From Phaeobacter bryozoorum (GTDB lineage Bacteria > Pseudomonadota > Alphaproteobacteria > Rhodobacterales > Rhodobacteraceae), in NCBI RefSeq assembly GCF_041893525.1, contig NZ_CP169068.1: DNA of 64,000 bases; one strand, written 5' to 3'. Below are positions 24,414-33,128 of this stretch, in pieces. The notes beneath the pieces are model-generated. The model saw nothing but the letters and a program-made list of their open reading frames with translations, made no database searches and was not told where the DNA came from. How positions within the stretch are numbered: position 1 is the stretch's first letter; each line of letters begins with the position of its first letter. The translations under genes and the position numbers were made by a program.

Positions 24414-26762
24414 ATGACCGACCTGGTAGATGATCAAGACACCCCCGATTCCCCCGCAACCGGAGAAATACTGGAGCCGCTGCGCCGTGCGATTGGCGAG
24501 CGGTACCTGACTTATGCTCTCAGCACCATCATGCACCGGGCGCTGCCCGATGCCCGCGATGGCCTGAAACCGGTGCACCGCCGCATTCTCTACGCGATGA
24601 GCCGCCTGCGTCTCACCTCAACGGGCGGCTTTTTGAAATCGGCCAAGATCTCCGGCGACACCATGGGTGATTTCCATCCCCACGGCGACGCGGCGATCTA
24701 CGACGCGATGGCGCGTCTGGCGCAGGATTTCAACGTCCGCTATCCGCTGGTCGACGGGCAGGGCAACTTTGGCAACATCGACGGCGATAACCCGGCGGCC
24801 TCTCGTTACACCGAGGCACGGATGACCTTTGTGGCCGAGGCGATGCTGGACGGGCTGAGCGAGAACGCCGTTGATTTCCGTGACAATTACGACGGGCGTT
24901 TGACCGAACCGGTTGTTTTGCCCGCAACCTTCCCGAATATCCTGGCCAATGGTGCGGCCGGTATCGCGGTGGGCATGGCGACCAATATCCCGCCGCATAA
25001 TATCGGCGAACTGATCGATGCCTGCCTGCATCTGATCAAGACCCCGGATGCCCGTGATGACACGCTGTTGAACTACGTGCCGGGACCGGACTTTCCGACC
25101 GGCGGCGTGATTGTCGAGCCACGCGAAAATATCGCCAAGGCCTATAACACCGGGCGCGGATCCTTCCGTCTGCGCTGTACCCATGAGGTTGAGGATCTGG
25201 GCCGTGGCCAGTGGCAGATCGTCATTACCGAAATCCCCTATCAGGTCCAGAAATCCAAGCTGATCGAAAAGATCGCCGAGCTGATCCAGACCAAGAAGAT
25301 TCCGATCCTGGCCGATGTTCGGGACGAATCAGCCGAGGATATCCGCATCATTCTTGAGCCGAAGTCCAAGAATGTGGATCCCGAAGTGCTGATGAACATG
25401 ATGTTCCGCAATTCGGATCTGGAAATCCGCTTCAGCCTGAACATGAACGTGCTGATCGACGGCGTGACCCCCAAGGTCTGTTCGATGAAGGAGGTGCTGC
25501 GCGCCTTCCTTGATCATCGTCGCGACGTGTTGCAGCGCCGGTCGCAGCACCGGATGGACAAGATCGATCACCGGCTCGAGGTTCTGGAAGGGTTCATTAT
25601 CGCTTTCCTCAATCTGGATCGCGTGATTGATATCATCCGTTATGACGATGATCCCAAGGCCGCGTTGATGCGCGAGAACTGGGCGCTGGATCACCCGCGC
25701 GCCTACACCGAAGCCGATTATATCTCGCCCGCCGCCGGGCCTGGAGAGCTGAGCGAAGTCCAGGCCGAAGCGATCCTGAACATGCGGTTGCGCAGCCTGC
25801 GTCGCCTGGAAGAGATCGAACTGGTGCGCGAACGCGATGCCCTACAGGAAGAACGCGCCGGTCTGGTCGAATTGCTGGCCTCCGAGGAGCTCCAGTGGAG
25901 CCGCATCGCCGAACAGCTGAAGGACACCAAGAAGCAGTTTGGCAAATCCTATGAGGGCGGTCCGCGTCGCACCCGCTTTGCCGAGGCGGGCGAAGTCGAA
26001 GATGTGCCGCTCGAAGCGATGATCGACCGCGAACCGATCACCGTGGTCTGCTCGCAGATGGGCTGGATCCGCGCCATGACCGGCCATATCGACCTGGGCC
26101 GGGAATTGAAGTTCAAGGATGGCGATGGCCCTCGCTTCATCTTCCATGCAGAAACCACGGACCGGCTTCTGGTCTTTGCGTCCAACGGGCGGTTTTATAC
26201 GATTTCCGCGTCCAACCTGCCCGGCGGGCGCGGCATGGGTGAACCCCTGCGCCTGATGGTGGATCTGCCGAATGAGGTCGAGATTGTCGATATCCTGATC
26301 CACAATCCAGACGGTCGCCTGCTGGTCGCCTCGGATGCGGGCAACGGCTTTATCTGCGCCGAGAAAGATATCGTTGCCCAGACACGCGGCGGCAAGCAGG
26401 TGCTGAACGTCAAGGATGACGACCGTGCCAAGATCTGCATCCCCGTGATCGGCGATCACGTTGCAGTGGTGTCTGAGAATGGCAAATTCCTGGTCTTCGC
26501 GGTTGAGGAAATGCCCGAGCTGTCCCGTGGCAAGGGCGTGCGGTTGCAGAAATACAATATGGCCCGTGGCAAGCAGGGGTCGCTGGAGCTGGATGGCGGT
26601 TTGAGCGATGTCACCACGTTCAACTGGGATGACGGTCTCAGCTGGGAAATGGGCGGTGGCAAGACCCGTCATGAAACCGATCTGGGCCAGTGGTTGGGCA
26701 AGCGCGCAGGTGTCGGCAAACGGCCGCCCTACGGGTTCCCGCGCAACTACAAGTTCAAATAG
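24414..26762 (+). CDS. parC: DNA topoisomerase IV subunit A
   Basis: ParC is the DNA-cutting subunit of topoisomerase IV, which decatenates daughter chromosomes with ParE. The 782-residue length and opening (PLRRAIGERYLTYALSTIMHRALPDARDGLKPVHRRILYAM) fit ParC and not the longer GyrA. The catalytic Tyr is about residue 132 in AASRYTEARMT. The quinolone-determining loop reads GDFHPHGDAAIYD, with Ala and Asp at the positions matching E. coli Ser80 and Glu84. C-terminal blade-like repeats include FASNGRFYTISASNLPGGRGMGEP. ATG 24414 is chosen by family N-terminus; GGAGG lies rather far upstream, so the start is slightly uncertain. Confidence 0.94.
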   Translation: MTDLVDDQDTPDSPATGEILEPLRRAIGERYLTYALSTIMHRALPDARDGLKPVHRRILYAMSRLRLTSTGGFLKSAKISGDTMGDFHPHGDAAIYDAMARLAQDFNVRYPLVDGQGNFGNIDGDNPAASRYTEARMTFVAEAMLDGLSENAVDFRDNYDGRLTEPVVLPATFPNILANGAAGIAVGMATNIPPHNIGELIDACLHLIKTPDARDDTLLNYVPGPDFPTGGVIVEPRENIAKAYNTGRGSFRLRCTHEVEDLGRGQWQIVITEIPYQVQKSKLIEKIAELIQTKKIPILADVRDESAEDIRIILEPKSKNVDPEVLMNMMFRNSDLEIRFSLNMNVLIDGVTPKVCSMKEVLRAFLDHRRDVLQRRSQHRMDKIDHRLEVLEGFIIAFLNLDRVIDIIRYDDDPKAALMRENWALDHPRAYTEADYISPAAGPGELSEVQAEAILNMRLRSLRRLEEIELVRERDALQEERAGLVELLASEELQWSRIAEQLKDTKKQFGKSYEGGPRRTRFAEAGEVEDVPLEAMIDREPITVVCSQMGWIRAMTGHIDLGRELKFKDGDGPRFIFHAETTDRLLVFASNGRFYTISASNLPGGRGMGEPLRLMVDLPNEVEIVDILIHNPDGRLLVASDAGNGFICAEKDIVAQTRGGKQVLNVKDDDRAKICIPVIGDHVAVVSENGKFLVFAVEEMPELSRGKGVRLQKYNMARGKQGSLELDGGLSDVTTFNWDDGLSWEMGGGKTRHETDLGQWLGKRAGVGKRPPYGFPRNYKFK

Positions 26763-26890
26763 GATCAGATGTGGCTGCCCTGCACCTGTGACCTCAGCGC
26801 CACCCGGTGGAACCGTAGGGCCATGACGGCTTTACCGGTTCCGTACCGCGCGGCTATCTGGGGATGTCTTCTAACTGAAATGAGACTGCT

Positions 26891-27502
26891 ATGATCCGGA
26901 TCTTTACCCTCCTGACCGCCATGGTCGCTGTCGCCGCCTGTACCGCCGCTGCGCCGGACGAACCGCTGGAGGAACTCGGGAACTTCAGGCTGGGTCATAA
27001 CATCGTCATCGCATCCAAGGTTCAGATGGTGCCGGGGTCGCGGAAAGTCTCAAAAGAGGAATGGGTCGATATCCTCACCAATGAGGTCAATGCCCGCTTC
27101 AGCCAGTATCAGGGCGACAAGATCTATCATTTCGGGATCAGCGTTGAAGGGTATTTTGTCGCCCCCGGCGGCGTACCCCTCGTGCTCAGCCCGAAATCGG
27201 TTCTGGCGGTCAATGTGACCGTTTGGGACGACGCCGCAGGTGCCAAACTGAACAAGGTCGTCAAGAAATTCACCGTCTTTGAGACAACAACGGCAGACAG
27301 TTTCCTGGTGGGATCCGGTCATGCCCGGACCCGCGAAGAACAGATGCGGGGACTGGCGCGCAACGCCGTGGGCCAGATCGAGGATTGGCTGGTCGAGCAG
27401 CGCAAGGATGAGGGCTGGTTCGGGCCCGAACAGACCTCCGGACAGGTTGACCAACCGCGCACCACCGGGGTGACAGAACCACCGGTAGCCGCGGCGGGCT
27501 GA
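26891..27502 (+). CDS. Putative lipoprotein, function unknown
   Basis: This 203-residue protein has a lipoprotein signal (MIRIFTLLTAMVAVAAC, lipid Cys at about residue 17). The mature domain contains VPGSRKVSKEEWVDILTNEVNARFSQYQGDKIYHFGISVEGYFVAPGGVPLVLSPKSVLAVNVTVWDDAA and a proline/threonine-rich tail. It resembles a small roseobacter lipoprotein family (possibly DUF6778), but I cannot confirm the name. It stands alone between parC and tuf. Confidence 0.75.
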   Translation: MIRIFTLLTAMVAVAACTAAAPDEPLEELGNFRLGHNIVIASKVQMVPGSRKVSKEEWVDILTNEVNARFSQYQGDKIYHFGISVEGYFVAPGGVPLVLSPKSVLAVNVTVWDDAAGAKLNKVVKKFTVFETTTADSFLVGSGHARTREEQMRGLARNAVGQIEDWLVEQRKDEGWFGPEQTSGQVDQPRTTGVTEPPVAAAG

Positions 27503-27778
27503 TTCCGCCTCACGCGCGCGGTGGATCCAGATCCGTTTCCGCCAGGCTCTGACCGGCCGACCCCCTGACACCGACATGGCCGATCATGCCCGATGCAATG
27601 AACCCTGTTGCCATTCCCCTGTGGCGGCAACTCTGTGGCCTGTGGTTCATGATCTGGCGGTGATTTGCGACAGGACGCACAGGAACGGGTTGATTTTCAC
27701 CTATAAACCAAATAAGCCGCGCGCGCAGAGGAAATTCGGGTCGGGTTTCGACCCCCAATTCAAAAGGGCGCCTACAGA

Positions 27779-28954
27779 ATGGCTAAGGAAAAGTTTGAAC
27801 GTACAAAACCGCACGTCAACATCGGCACCATCGGCCACGTTGACCACGGCAAGACCACGCTGACCGCAGCGATCACCAAGTATTTCGGTGACTTCAAAGC
27901 CTACGACCAGATCGACGGCGCACCTGAAGAGAAAGCCCGCGGCATCACCATCTCGACCGCGCACGTGGAATATGAGACCGAAGGCCGTCACTACGCCCAC
28001 GTCGACTGCCCCGGCCACGCTGACTATGTGAAAAACATGATCACCGGTGCGGCGCAGATGGACGGCGCGATCCTGGTTGTGAACGCTGCTGACGGCCCGA
28101 TGCCGCAGACCCGCGAGCACATCCTGCTGGGCCGCCAGGTTGGCATCCCGAAGATGGTCGTGTTCATGAACAAAGTGGACCAGGTCGACGACGAAGAGCT
28201 CCTGGAGCTGGTCGAAATGGAAATCCGCGAACTGCTGTCTTCCTACGACTACCCGGGCGACGATATCCCGATCATCGCAGGGTCCGCTCTGGCGGCGATG
28301 GAAGGCCGTGACGACGCGATCGGCGCCGACAAGATCAAGGAACTGATGGCGGCTGTTGACGATTACATCGACACGCCTGAGCGCGCTGTTGACCAGCCGT
28401 TCCTGATGCCGATCGAAGACGTGTTCTCGATTTCCGGCCGTGGCACCGTTGTGACCGGTCGTATTGAGCGCGGCGTGATCAACGTTGGCGACTCGATCGA
28501 GATCGTTGGTATCCGTGACACCTCCACCACCACCTGTACCGGTGTGGAAATGTTCCGCAAGCTCTTGGACCGTGGTGAAGCAGGCGACAACATCGGCGCG
28601 CTGCTGCGTGGTGTTGACCGTGACGGCGTTGAGCGTGGTCAGGTTCTGTGTAAGCCGGGTTCCGTGAAGCCGCACACCAAGTTCGAAGCTGAGGCCTATA
28701 TCCTCACCAAGGAAGAAGGCGGTCGTCACACCCCGTTCTTCGCGAACTACCGTCCGCAGTTCTACTTCCGGACCACCGACGTGACCGGCACCGTGACCCT
28801 GCCCGAGGGTACCGAGATGGTTATGCCCGGCGACAACCTGAAGTTCGACGTTGAACTGATCGCGCCGATCGCGATGGAGCAGGGCCTGCGCTTCGCGATC
28901 CGCGAAGGTGGCCGCACCGTCGGCGCCGGCGTTGTGTCGAAAATCACCGACTAA
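27779..28954 (+). CDS. tuf: Elongation factor Tu, copy 1
   Basis: EF-Tu delivers aminoacyl-tRNA to the ribosome as a GTP complex. The 391-residue protein has G1 GHVDHGKTT, the effector GITI, G3 DCPGHADY and G4 NKVD. This copy is outside the str operon. Its protein is identical to the copy at 57650-58825, and the nucleotide sequences appear identical from the ATG onward, while the bases before the ATG differ. The upstream gap 27503-27778 must hold its own promoter, but I could not fix one with confidence; CACCTATAAACC near 27699-27710 may be part of it. Confidence 0.97.
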   Translation: MAKEKFERTKPHVNIGTIGHVDHGKTTLTAAITKYFGDFKAYDQIDGAPEEKARGITISTAHVEYETEGRHYAHVDCPGHADYVKNMITGAAQMDGAILVVNAADGPMPQTREHILLGRQVGIPKMVVFMNKVDQVDDEELLELVEMEIRELLSSYDYPGDDIPIIAGSALAAMEGRDDAIGADKIKELMAAVDDYIDTPERAVDQPFLMPIEDVFSISGRGTVVTGRIERGVINVGDSIEIVGIRDTSTTTCTGVEMFRKLLDRGEAGDNIGALLRGVDRDGVERGQVLCKPGSVKPHTKFEAEAYILTKEEGGRHTPFFANYRPQFYFRTTDVTGTVTLPEGTEMVMPGDNLKFDVELIAPIAMEQGLRFAIREGGRTVGAGVVSKITD

Positions 28955-28958
28955 GGTC

Positions 28959-29024
28959 GAGTTTCCAACGGAAACTCTGGCCTGTGGTGAGTGGTGACAG
29001 GTGGTTTTCCGCAGGGAAATCACC
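28959..29024 (+). promoter_or_regulatory. Conserved 3' UTR hairpins of tuf copy 1
   Basis: Directly after the stop there is a perfect hairpin, GAGTTTCC-AAC-GGAAACTC (28959-28977). A second hairpin follows at 29000-29024 (GGTGGTTTTCC-GCAG-GGAAATCACC). Both recur after the second tuf gene, the second one with changed bases but a kept stem. They may stabilise or process the mRNA; the function is inferred. Confidence 0.55.
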
Positions 29025-29051
29025 GACAGCCCGCACGGGTGAGAAAATAGA

Positions 29052-29080
29052 AAGGCCGCTCCAACCGGGGCGGCCTTTTT
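29052..29080 (+). terminator. Rho-independent terminator of tuf copy 1
   Basis: Arms AAGGCCGC (29052-29059) and GCGGCCTT (29070-29077) enclose TCCAACCGGG and are followed by a T tract. The same terminator follows the second tuf gene. Confidence 0.92.
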
Positions 29081-29140
29081 CTATGCGATGACGCTGGAAC
29101 AGGGCAGGGGGCGACCTGACCGCCAGGCCTTTGGCCATGT

Positions 29141-29867
29141 CTATCTGCGCGGAGGCTGCCCGACGGCCCGGTCGGCCGTGTCCGTAATCTTGTCCAGCGA
29201 AGCCTGCAGGCTCAGCCGCAGCGTCTCAACCTGCTCATCGCTTGGCTTCTTCGGCACCTCATCCGTCCATTCCTGACAGAGGAGAACACCACGTGAGAAC
29301 GGCAGAGGCAGCATCTGCTGATCCCAGGTTGGCAGCTTAATCACTTTCCGTTCTGCAAACGCGACAGTGAACACACGGCATCCGGTCATCCGCGCCCAAG
29401 TGATCGGTACGCCCGAGGATATGCGAGCCGGCCCTCTTGGTCCGTCAGCGGCAATGCCGATAGAACACCCCTCCTTGGTGCGGCGCAGGACTTCGCGGGA
29501 CAGCGCCACATGGCGTTTGTGGCTGGACATCGGGATGGTCTCAAACCCCAGACGCACCAGAATGTCCCGCCAGCCGTCCGGCGCGGGCGGCGGAGGTCAG
29601 CGCGCAGATCCGGCCCAGAGAGGTGTCAAAGAGATAGGGGGCCATGATCAGTCGCTGGTGCCAGAGCACAAAGATCACCGGCTCTCCAGAGGCGACACAG
29701 GCATCCATTTCCTCGAACCCGCGGCGCTCCCAGCGCGAGGTGCGATGGGCGAATCGCACATATCCCGCCAGCAGGGCCTCGATGGCGCGGTTCACTTTCG
29801 GACTGTCGGCGATCTTTTTGCGCAGGCTCACTCTGGGATCTTTCCTCTGGACATTTTTCTCTGTCAT
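29141..29867 (-). pseudogene. DUF374 family lysophospholipid acyltransferase-like gene, broken by a one-base frameshift
   Basis: The N-terminal part starts at 29867 (MTEKNVQRKDPRVSLRKKI) and carries YVRFAHRTSRWERRGFEEMDACVASGEPVIFVLWHQRLIMAPYLFD and LTSAARAGRLAG. The C-terminal part continues in another frame as ILVRLGFETIPMSSHKRHVALSREVLRRTKEGCSIGIAADGPRGPARISS. One missing G in the GGG run at about 29566-29568 would join them as RLAGDILVRLGF. Together they match the DUF374 acyltransferase-like family (WHxR and ADGPRGP motifs) at about 241 residues. Such proteins probably acylate lipids at the inner membrane. Sequencing error or real loss cannot be separated here. Confidence 0.8.
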
Positions 29868-29942
29868 ACTGAAGCATGGCGAGTGGGGCCAGTCATCGCG
29901 GGAGGACGGGCGGAAATCCGGGCGATTTCGTTGATTTCCCTC

Positions 29943-29971
29943 TTGCCAGCCGCGCAGCTCTGGCTTAGGAA
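29943..29971 (+). promoter_or_regulatory. Predicted promoter of tRNA-Trp
   Basis: TTGCCA (29943-29948), a 17-base spacer and TAGGAA (29966-29971) end 12 bases before the tRNA. The -35 matches other candidate promoters of translation genes in this window. Confidence 0.55.
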
Positions 29972-29983
29972 CTGCCGCACCGT

Positions 29984-30059
29984 AGGGGTATAGCTCAGTT
30001 GGTAGAGCGACGGTCTCCAAAACCGTAGGTCTCGGGTTCGAACCCTGATGCCCCTGCCA
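29984..30059 (+). tRNA. tRNA-Trp (CCA anticodon)
   Basis: This 76-base tRNA folds into a full cloverleaf. The acceptor stem pairs AGGGGTA with TGCCCCT, followed by G and an encoded CCA end. The D-arm is around GCTCAGTTGGTAGAGC. The anticodon arm ACGGT-CTCCAAA-ACCGT carries anticodon CCA, and the T-arm is CGGGTTCGAACCCTG. tRNA-Trp directly before secE-nusG is a classic bacterial order; here a minus-strand gene lies in between. Confidence 0.97.
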
Positions 30060-30249
30060 CTCTCTCATCTCAGACACAAGACATCCTAGCTCGGGGCTCA
30101 TTTCGATTGGCTGCCCCGCAGCTGCGCCTGTCCGCTCTCTCTCGTTGTGGATCGGTCCCGTCGGATCCAGTCCATATGGAAGACAAAACGCCTCCGCCGC
30201 CTTTCTGGGGCGGGGGAAGCGTTGGGTTTCAGGGTGAAGATTGCCCTGA

Positions 30250-32442
30250 TCAGGCGGCGTGAATGGGCGTGCCTGCGGTCTGTGCCGCGCTGTAACTGTC
30301 GGTTGGTTTTGCAGGCACCACATCCTCGGCCGGAACCGTCACATGCTGTGGCAGCAGTGCGTCGCTATGGCGGGCAAAAACCATGTCCAGCCCGCGTTCC
30401 AGATCCCGCATGTAGCGCGTGGTATCAAACAGCGGTGCTTTCGTCTGCATCAGCCGCAGTTTGCTGCGCAGTGCCAGCAGCTGATCCCGGTCCTCGGCCA
30501 GTTCCAGCGCCCGTGCCTCATAGGCCTGGGGCGTGGTGGTCAGCAGGTCTTCAATGTCGGCAGCGGCCAGCAGGCTTGCGGTGGTGCGGGCAGCGAACTG
30601 GCGCCCCGCCATTGTCAGCACCGGTAGCCCGGCAGCCAGTGCGTCGCGCGCTGCCGGACCGGCATTGAGGGTGAAGCTGTCCAGGAACAGATCTGCGACC
30701 ATGCTGCGCGCCATACGCTCCTCGCCGGTGCTGGCGGCGGCAAAGATCACGCGATCCGGGTCGACACGGCGGTCGCTTGCGGCCTGTCGCAGTGCAGCCT
30801 GTGCCTCTTCTGGGTAGTCCGGGAGCCACAGAACGCTGCCCTCCACACGGGCCAGCAGGCGCATCCAGATATCAAATTCACGTGGGGTTAGCGCATGGCT
30901 AGCGGTAATGCTGCAGAAGACGAAGGCATCATCGGGCAGGCCGCAGTCGCGTCGGCTGAACTGGTGGCCGGAGAGGTCCTGCAGAGCTGTAACACTCTGA
31001 TAGCTGTGCGGCATGCGGATCACGTGTTCCTCGAAATAGCGCTCGCTGCCGGGCGGGCAGGTAACCGCATCGCCGAGGATATAGTCATACGCCGGAGTGC
31101 CCATGGTGCCCGGAAAACCGGGCATGGCAATCTGTACCGGCGCGATCCGGGCCGAAAACACGGTTGCGTCGGCTTCGTGGGTATAGCTGGTCAGTTCAAT
31201 TGCGATATCCAGCTGATCCGCGACGGCCTGTGTCTTGATGGTGGTTGCGGACAGTCCGCGGATATCGCGGTGGTGGACGCCGACCAGATCCGCGCGCGGT
31301 GCGCTGGCCGCATAGACGTAAAGCGCGAATCGGCTCTGATTGTGGCGGGCCAGCAGGCTGTCGAGCAGTCGCAGCGCATCGAGATCCTGGGCCGAGCTGA
31401 CGAAATAGCCGACACGCAGCCGCTGTGGGCGTGTCTCGGCCCTCGGCCGTTGCGGCGCCGGGTCAGATTGCGGGCGGGAGCTGGCATGGGCCTGCATCCG
31501 GATGCGCAGTAGGTCTGGATTGTCCTCAAGCGCGATCTGCGCTTGCGGGGCGCAGGCGGACCCACGCAGCCCAAGGTGCCGACGGTGCTCCTGATATTCG
31601 TCCAGCCAGCGCCAATCGCACAGCTCCGCCATCAGGCGCAGTTTCTGGGCGCGGGCGCGATCGTCATTGGGGCGGGCCAGCAGAATCTGGTCCAGATGAC
31701 GGATCGCCTCGCTCTGCTGGCCGATCATACCGGTGAGCTGGGCAAGGTTGTACCGCGCTTCCAGGAAGTTCGGGGCAAAGCGCGCGGCCTGACCATAGAG
31801 ATCGCGGGCGATCCCCATGTTCCCCAGCTGACGCTGGATATTGGCACGGTTGTAAAGCAGTTGCGCGTTGTCAGGCGCTTGATCAATCGCGGTGGCGAAA
31901 CACTGATCGGCCTCGATGATGCGATCCTGCTCCAGCAGCGTGTTGCCCAGATTGTTGAGCGCGGGCAGGCAGGTCGAATCCAGTATCAGAGCCTTTTTAT
32001 ACAGGGCAATCGCATCCACTGGCCGGTTCTGGCGCCGGTAGACATCACCCATCGCGGCAAAGGTCGTGGCGGAGGTCGGGTTCAGCTCGCAGGCTTTGTT
32101 CAGGCAGGTCGCCGCTTCATCGAGGGCGGTCTGCGCAAGATGGCAGCGGCCCAGCAGTTCCCACAGAAATGCTGATCTCCGATGGCTGTTCAGCAGCTCT
32201 GCGCAACGGGTTGCGGCCTGCTGGAAATGTCCATGCTGAAACAGCGCGGTCAGTTGCTCCTGATGTTCGGGGTCCAGCTTCGCATTGTCTTGCGGTGGCA
32301 GCCGCCGACTACGGCCAGAGAGCTTGCTGGAAATCTGCATTGTCAGCGGCGGGGTTGCCTGCGCTTCGCGCTGGGTGGCAGCCCCTGCCGGGGTGGTTTG
32401 GCTCAGGCTGGTCGCCTGCTGATCGTTCTGTGCGAGGGTCAT
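30250..32442 (-). CDS. TPR protein with O-GlcNAc-transferase-like (GT41) C-terminal domain
   Basis: This 730-residue protein has a low-complexity N-terminus of about 60 residues. About six TPR units follow (roughly residues 65-285, for example ALNNLGNTLLEQDRIIEADQCFATAIDQAPDNAQLLYNRANIQRQLG). The C-terminal half (about 340-700) has LRVGYFVSSAQDLDALRLLDSLLARH, PVQIAMPGFPGTMGTPAYDYILGDAVTCPPG, DAFVFCSITASHALTPREFDIWMRLLARVEGSVLWLPDYP and DLFLDSFTLNAGPAARDALAAGLPVLTM, the block order of GT41/SPINDLY-type O-GlcNAc transferases. In bacteria these modify flagellins or other surface proteins. It lies antisense between tRNA-Trp and secE with no obvious substrate gene nearby. Donor and acceptor are unknown. 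Confidence 0.85.
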   Translation of the reverse strand: MTLAQNDQQATSLSQTTPAGAATQREAQATPPLTMQISSKLSGRSRRLPPQDNAKLDPEHQEQLTALFQHGHFQQAATRCAELLNSHRRSAFLWELLGRCHLAQTALDEAATCLNKACELNPTSATTFAAMGDVYRRQNRPVDAIALYKKALILDSTCLPALNNLGNTLLEQDRIIEADQCFATAIDQAPDNAQLLYNRANIQRQLGNMGIARDLYGQAARFAPNFLEARYNLAQLTGMIGQQSEAIRHLDQILLARPNDDRARAQKLRLMAELCDWRWLDEYQEHRRHLGLRGSACAPQAQIALEDNPDLLRIRMQAHASSRPQSDPAPQRPRAETRPQRLRVGYFVSSAQDLDALRLLDSLLARHNQSRFALYVYAASAPRADLVGVHHRDIRGLSATTIKTQAVADQLDIAIELTSYTHEADATVFSARIAPVQIAMPGFPGTMGTPAYDYILGDAVTCPPGSERYFEEHVIRMPHSYQSVTALQDLSGHQFSRRDCGLPDDAFVFCSITASHALTPREFDIWMRLLARVEGSVLWLPDYPEEAQAALRQAASDRRVDPDRVIFAAASTGEERMARSMVADLFLDSFTLNAGPAARDALAAGLPVLTMAGRQFAARTTASLLAAADIEDLLTTTPQAYEARALELAEDRDQLLALRSKLRLMQTKAPLFDTTRYMRDLERGLDMVFARHSDALLPQHVTVPAEDVVPAKPTDSYSAAQTAGTPIHAA

Positions 32443-32624
32443 GGAATCCTATCTCATAATCGCGCTCGGTAACGGGCAGGGCGCGATGTGCTGACATCTG
32501 CGGTGCCCCATGGCGGATATTTATGGCCCGCGAAAATTAAGATAGAATTGATTGCTTCTCGGCGGATGCTGCGGCGCGGACCTGAAGAACCCGCCCCGAG
32601 CCATCGGTGAAGGTGCAGCAGGGC

Positions 32625-32653
32625 TTGAAATTGCCATGGTCTGCGGTTAAATC
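32625..32653 (+). promoter_or_regulatory. Predicted promoter of secE
   Basis: TTGAAA (32625-32630), a 17-base spacer and TAAATC (32648-32653) lie about 35 bases before the secE ATG. It would free secE from tRNA-Trp, from which the intervening minus-strand gene separates it. Confidence 0.5.
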
Positions 32654-32687
32654 GCTGCTTGATTGCAAGCAGAGAGAACCCCGCCTC

Positions 32688-32885
32688 ATGGCCACCACAA
32701 ACCCCGTCCAGTTCATCCAGCAGGTTCGCGCCGAAGTTTCCAAGGTCGTCTGGCCGACCCGCCGTGAGGTGCTGCTGACCACCGTGATGGTGTTTGTCAT
32801 GGCGGCGTTGACGGCCGTGTTCTTTGCCATCGTGGATATCCTGATCCGCTTTGGGCTTGAGGGCATTCTGGGCATGTTCGGCTAA
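32688..32885 (+). CDS. secE: Preprotein translocase subunit SecE
   Basis: SecE clamps SecY in the inner-membrane protein-conducting channel. The 65-residue short form begins MATTNPVQFIQQVRAEVSKVVWPTRREVLLTTVMVF, with the conserved amphipathic helix and VxWPTRxE motif, then a single membrane helix (about TTVMVFVMAALTAVFFAIVDILIRFGL). Earlier in-frame starts are ignored because the family begins here. A gap of 243 bases separates it from nusG, longer than in most genomes. Confidence 0.94.
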   Translation: MATTNPVQFIQQVRAEVSKVVWPTRREVLLTTVMVFVMAALTAVFFAIVDILIRFGLEGILGMFG

Positions 32886-33128
32886 ACCCGTCTGGCAGCC
32901 CCGATCGCGCAACCCGTTGTGGCGAAGGGCAGCTTGGCTTCGCAATTGGCGGCTCACCTCTTGATCTTGGACTCCCGGGGCGGTAGGTGAGCGACTAACT
33001 CTGACGTAGGCGTGTGGCGATTTGTGTCGCGCGCCGCTTTTTGTTAGAGCGCAGCCCCAAGGCTGTATCTTATTTTAGCAGTGGCCCGACGCACTTGTCG
33101 GCCAAGAGACACAAGGACGATCAGGTTC

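Larger units (their letters stand above)
27779..29085 (+). repeat. tuf duplication unit, copy 1 (partner 57650-58954)
   Basis: The repeat starts exactly at the tuf ATG and runs through the stop, both 3' UTR hairpins and the terminator to CTATG. Coding parts appear identical; the UTR has a few substitutions and a two-base length difference. Bases just outside both ends are unrelated. Both copies are in the same orientation, about 29.9 kb apart. Confidence 0.9.

Noticed and set aside
27608..27636. TTGCCA with 17-base spacing as the promoter of tuf copy 1
   Set aside because: The bases at the -10 position (CTCTGT) do not resemble a -10 element. The TTGCC...GGCAA repeat there is more likely chance.
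27701..29023. Long antisense frame over tuf copy 1, repeated over copy 2
   Set aside because: It recurs only because the tuf genes are identical. There is no ribosome site or family likeness.
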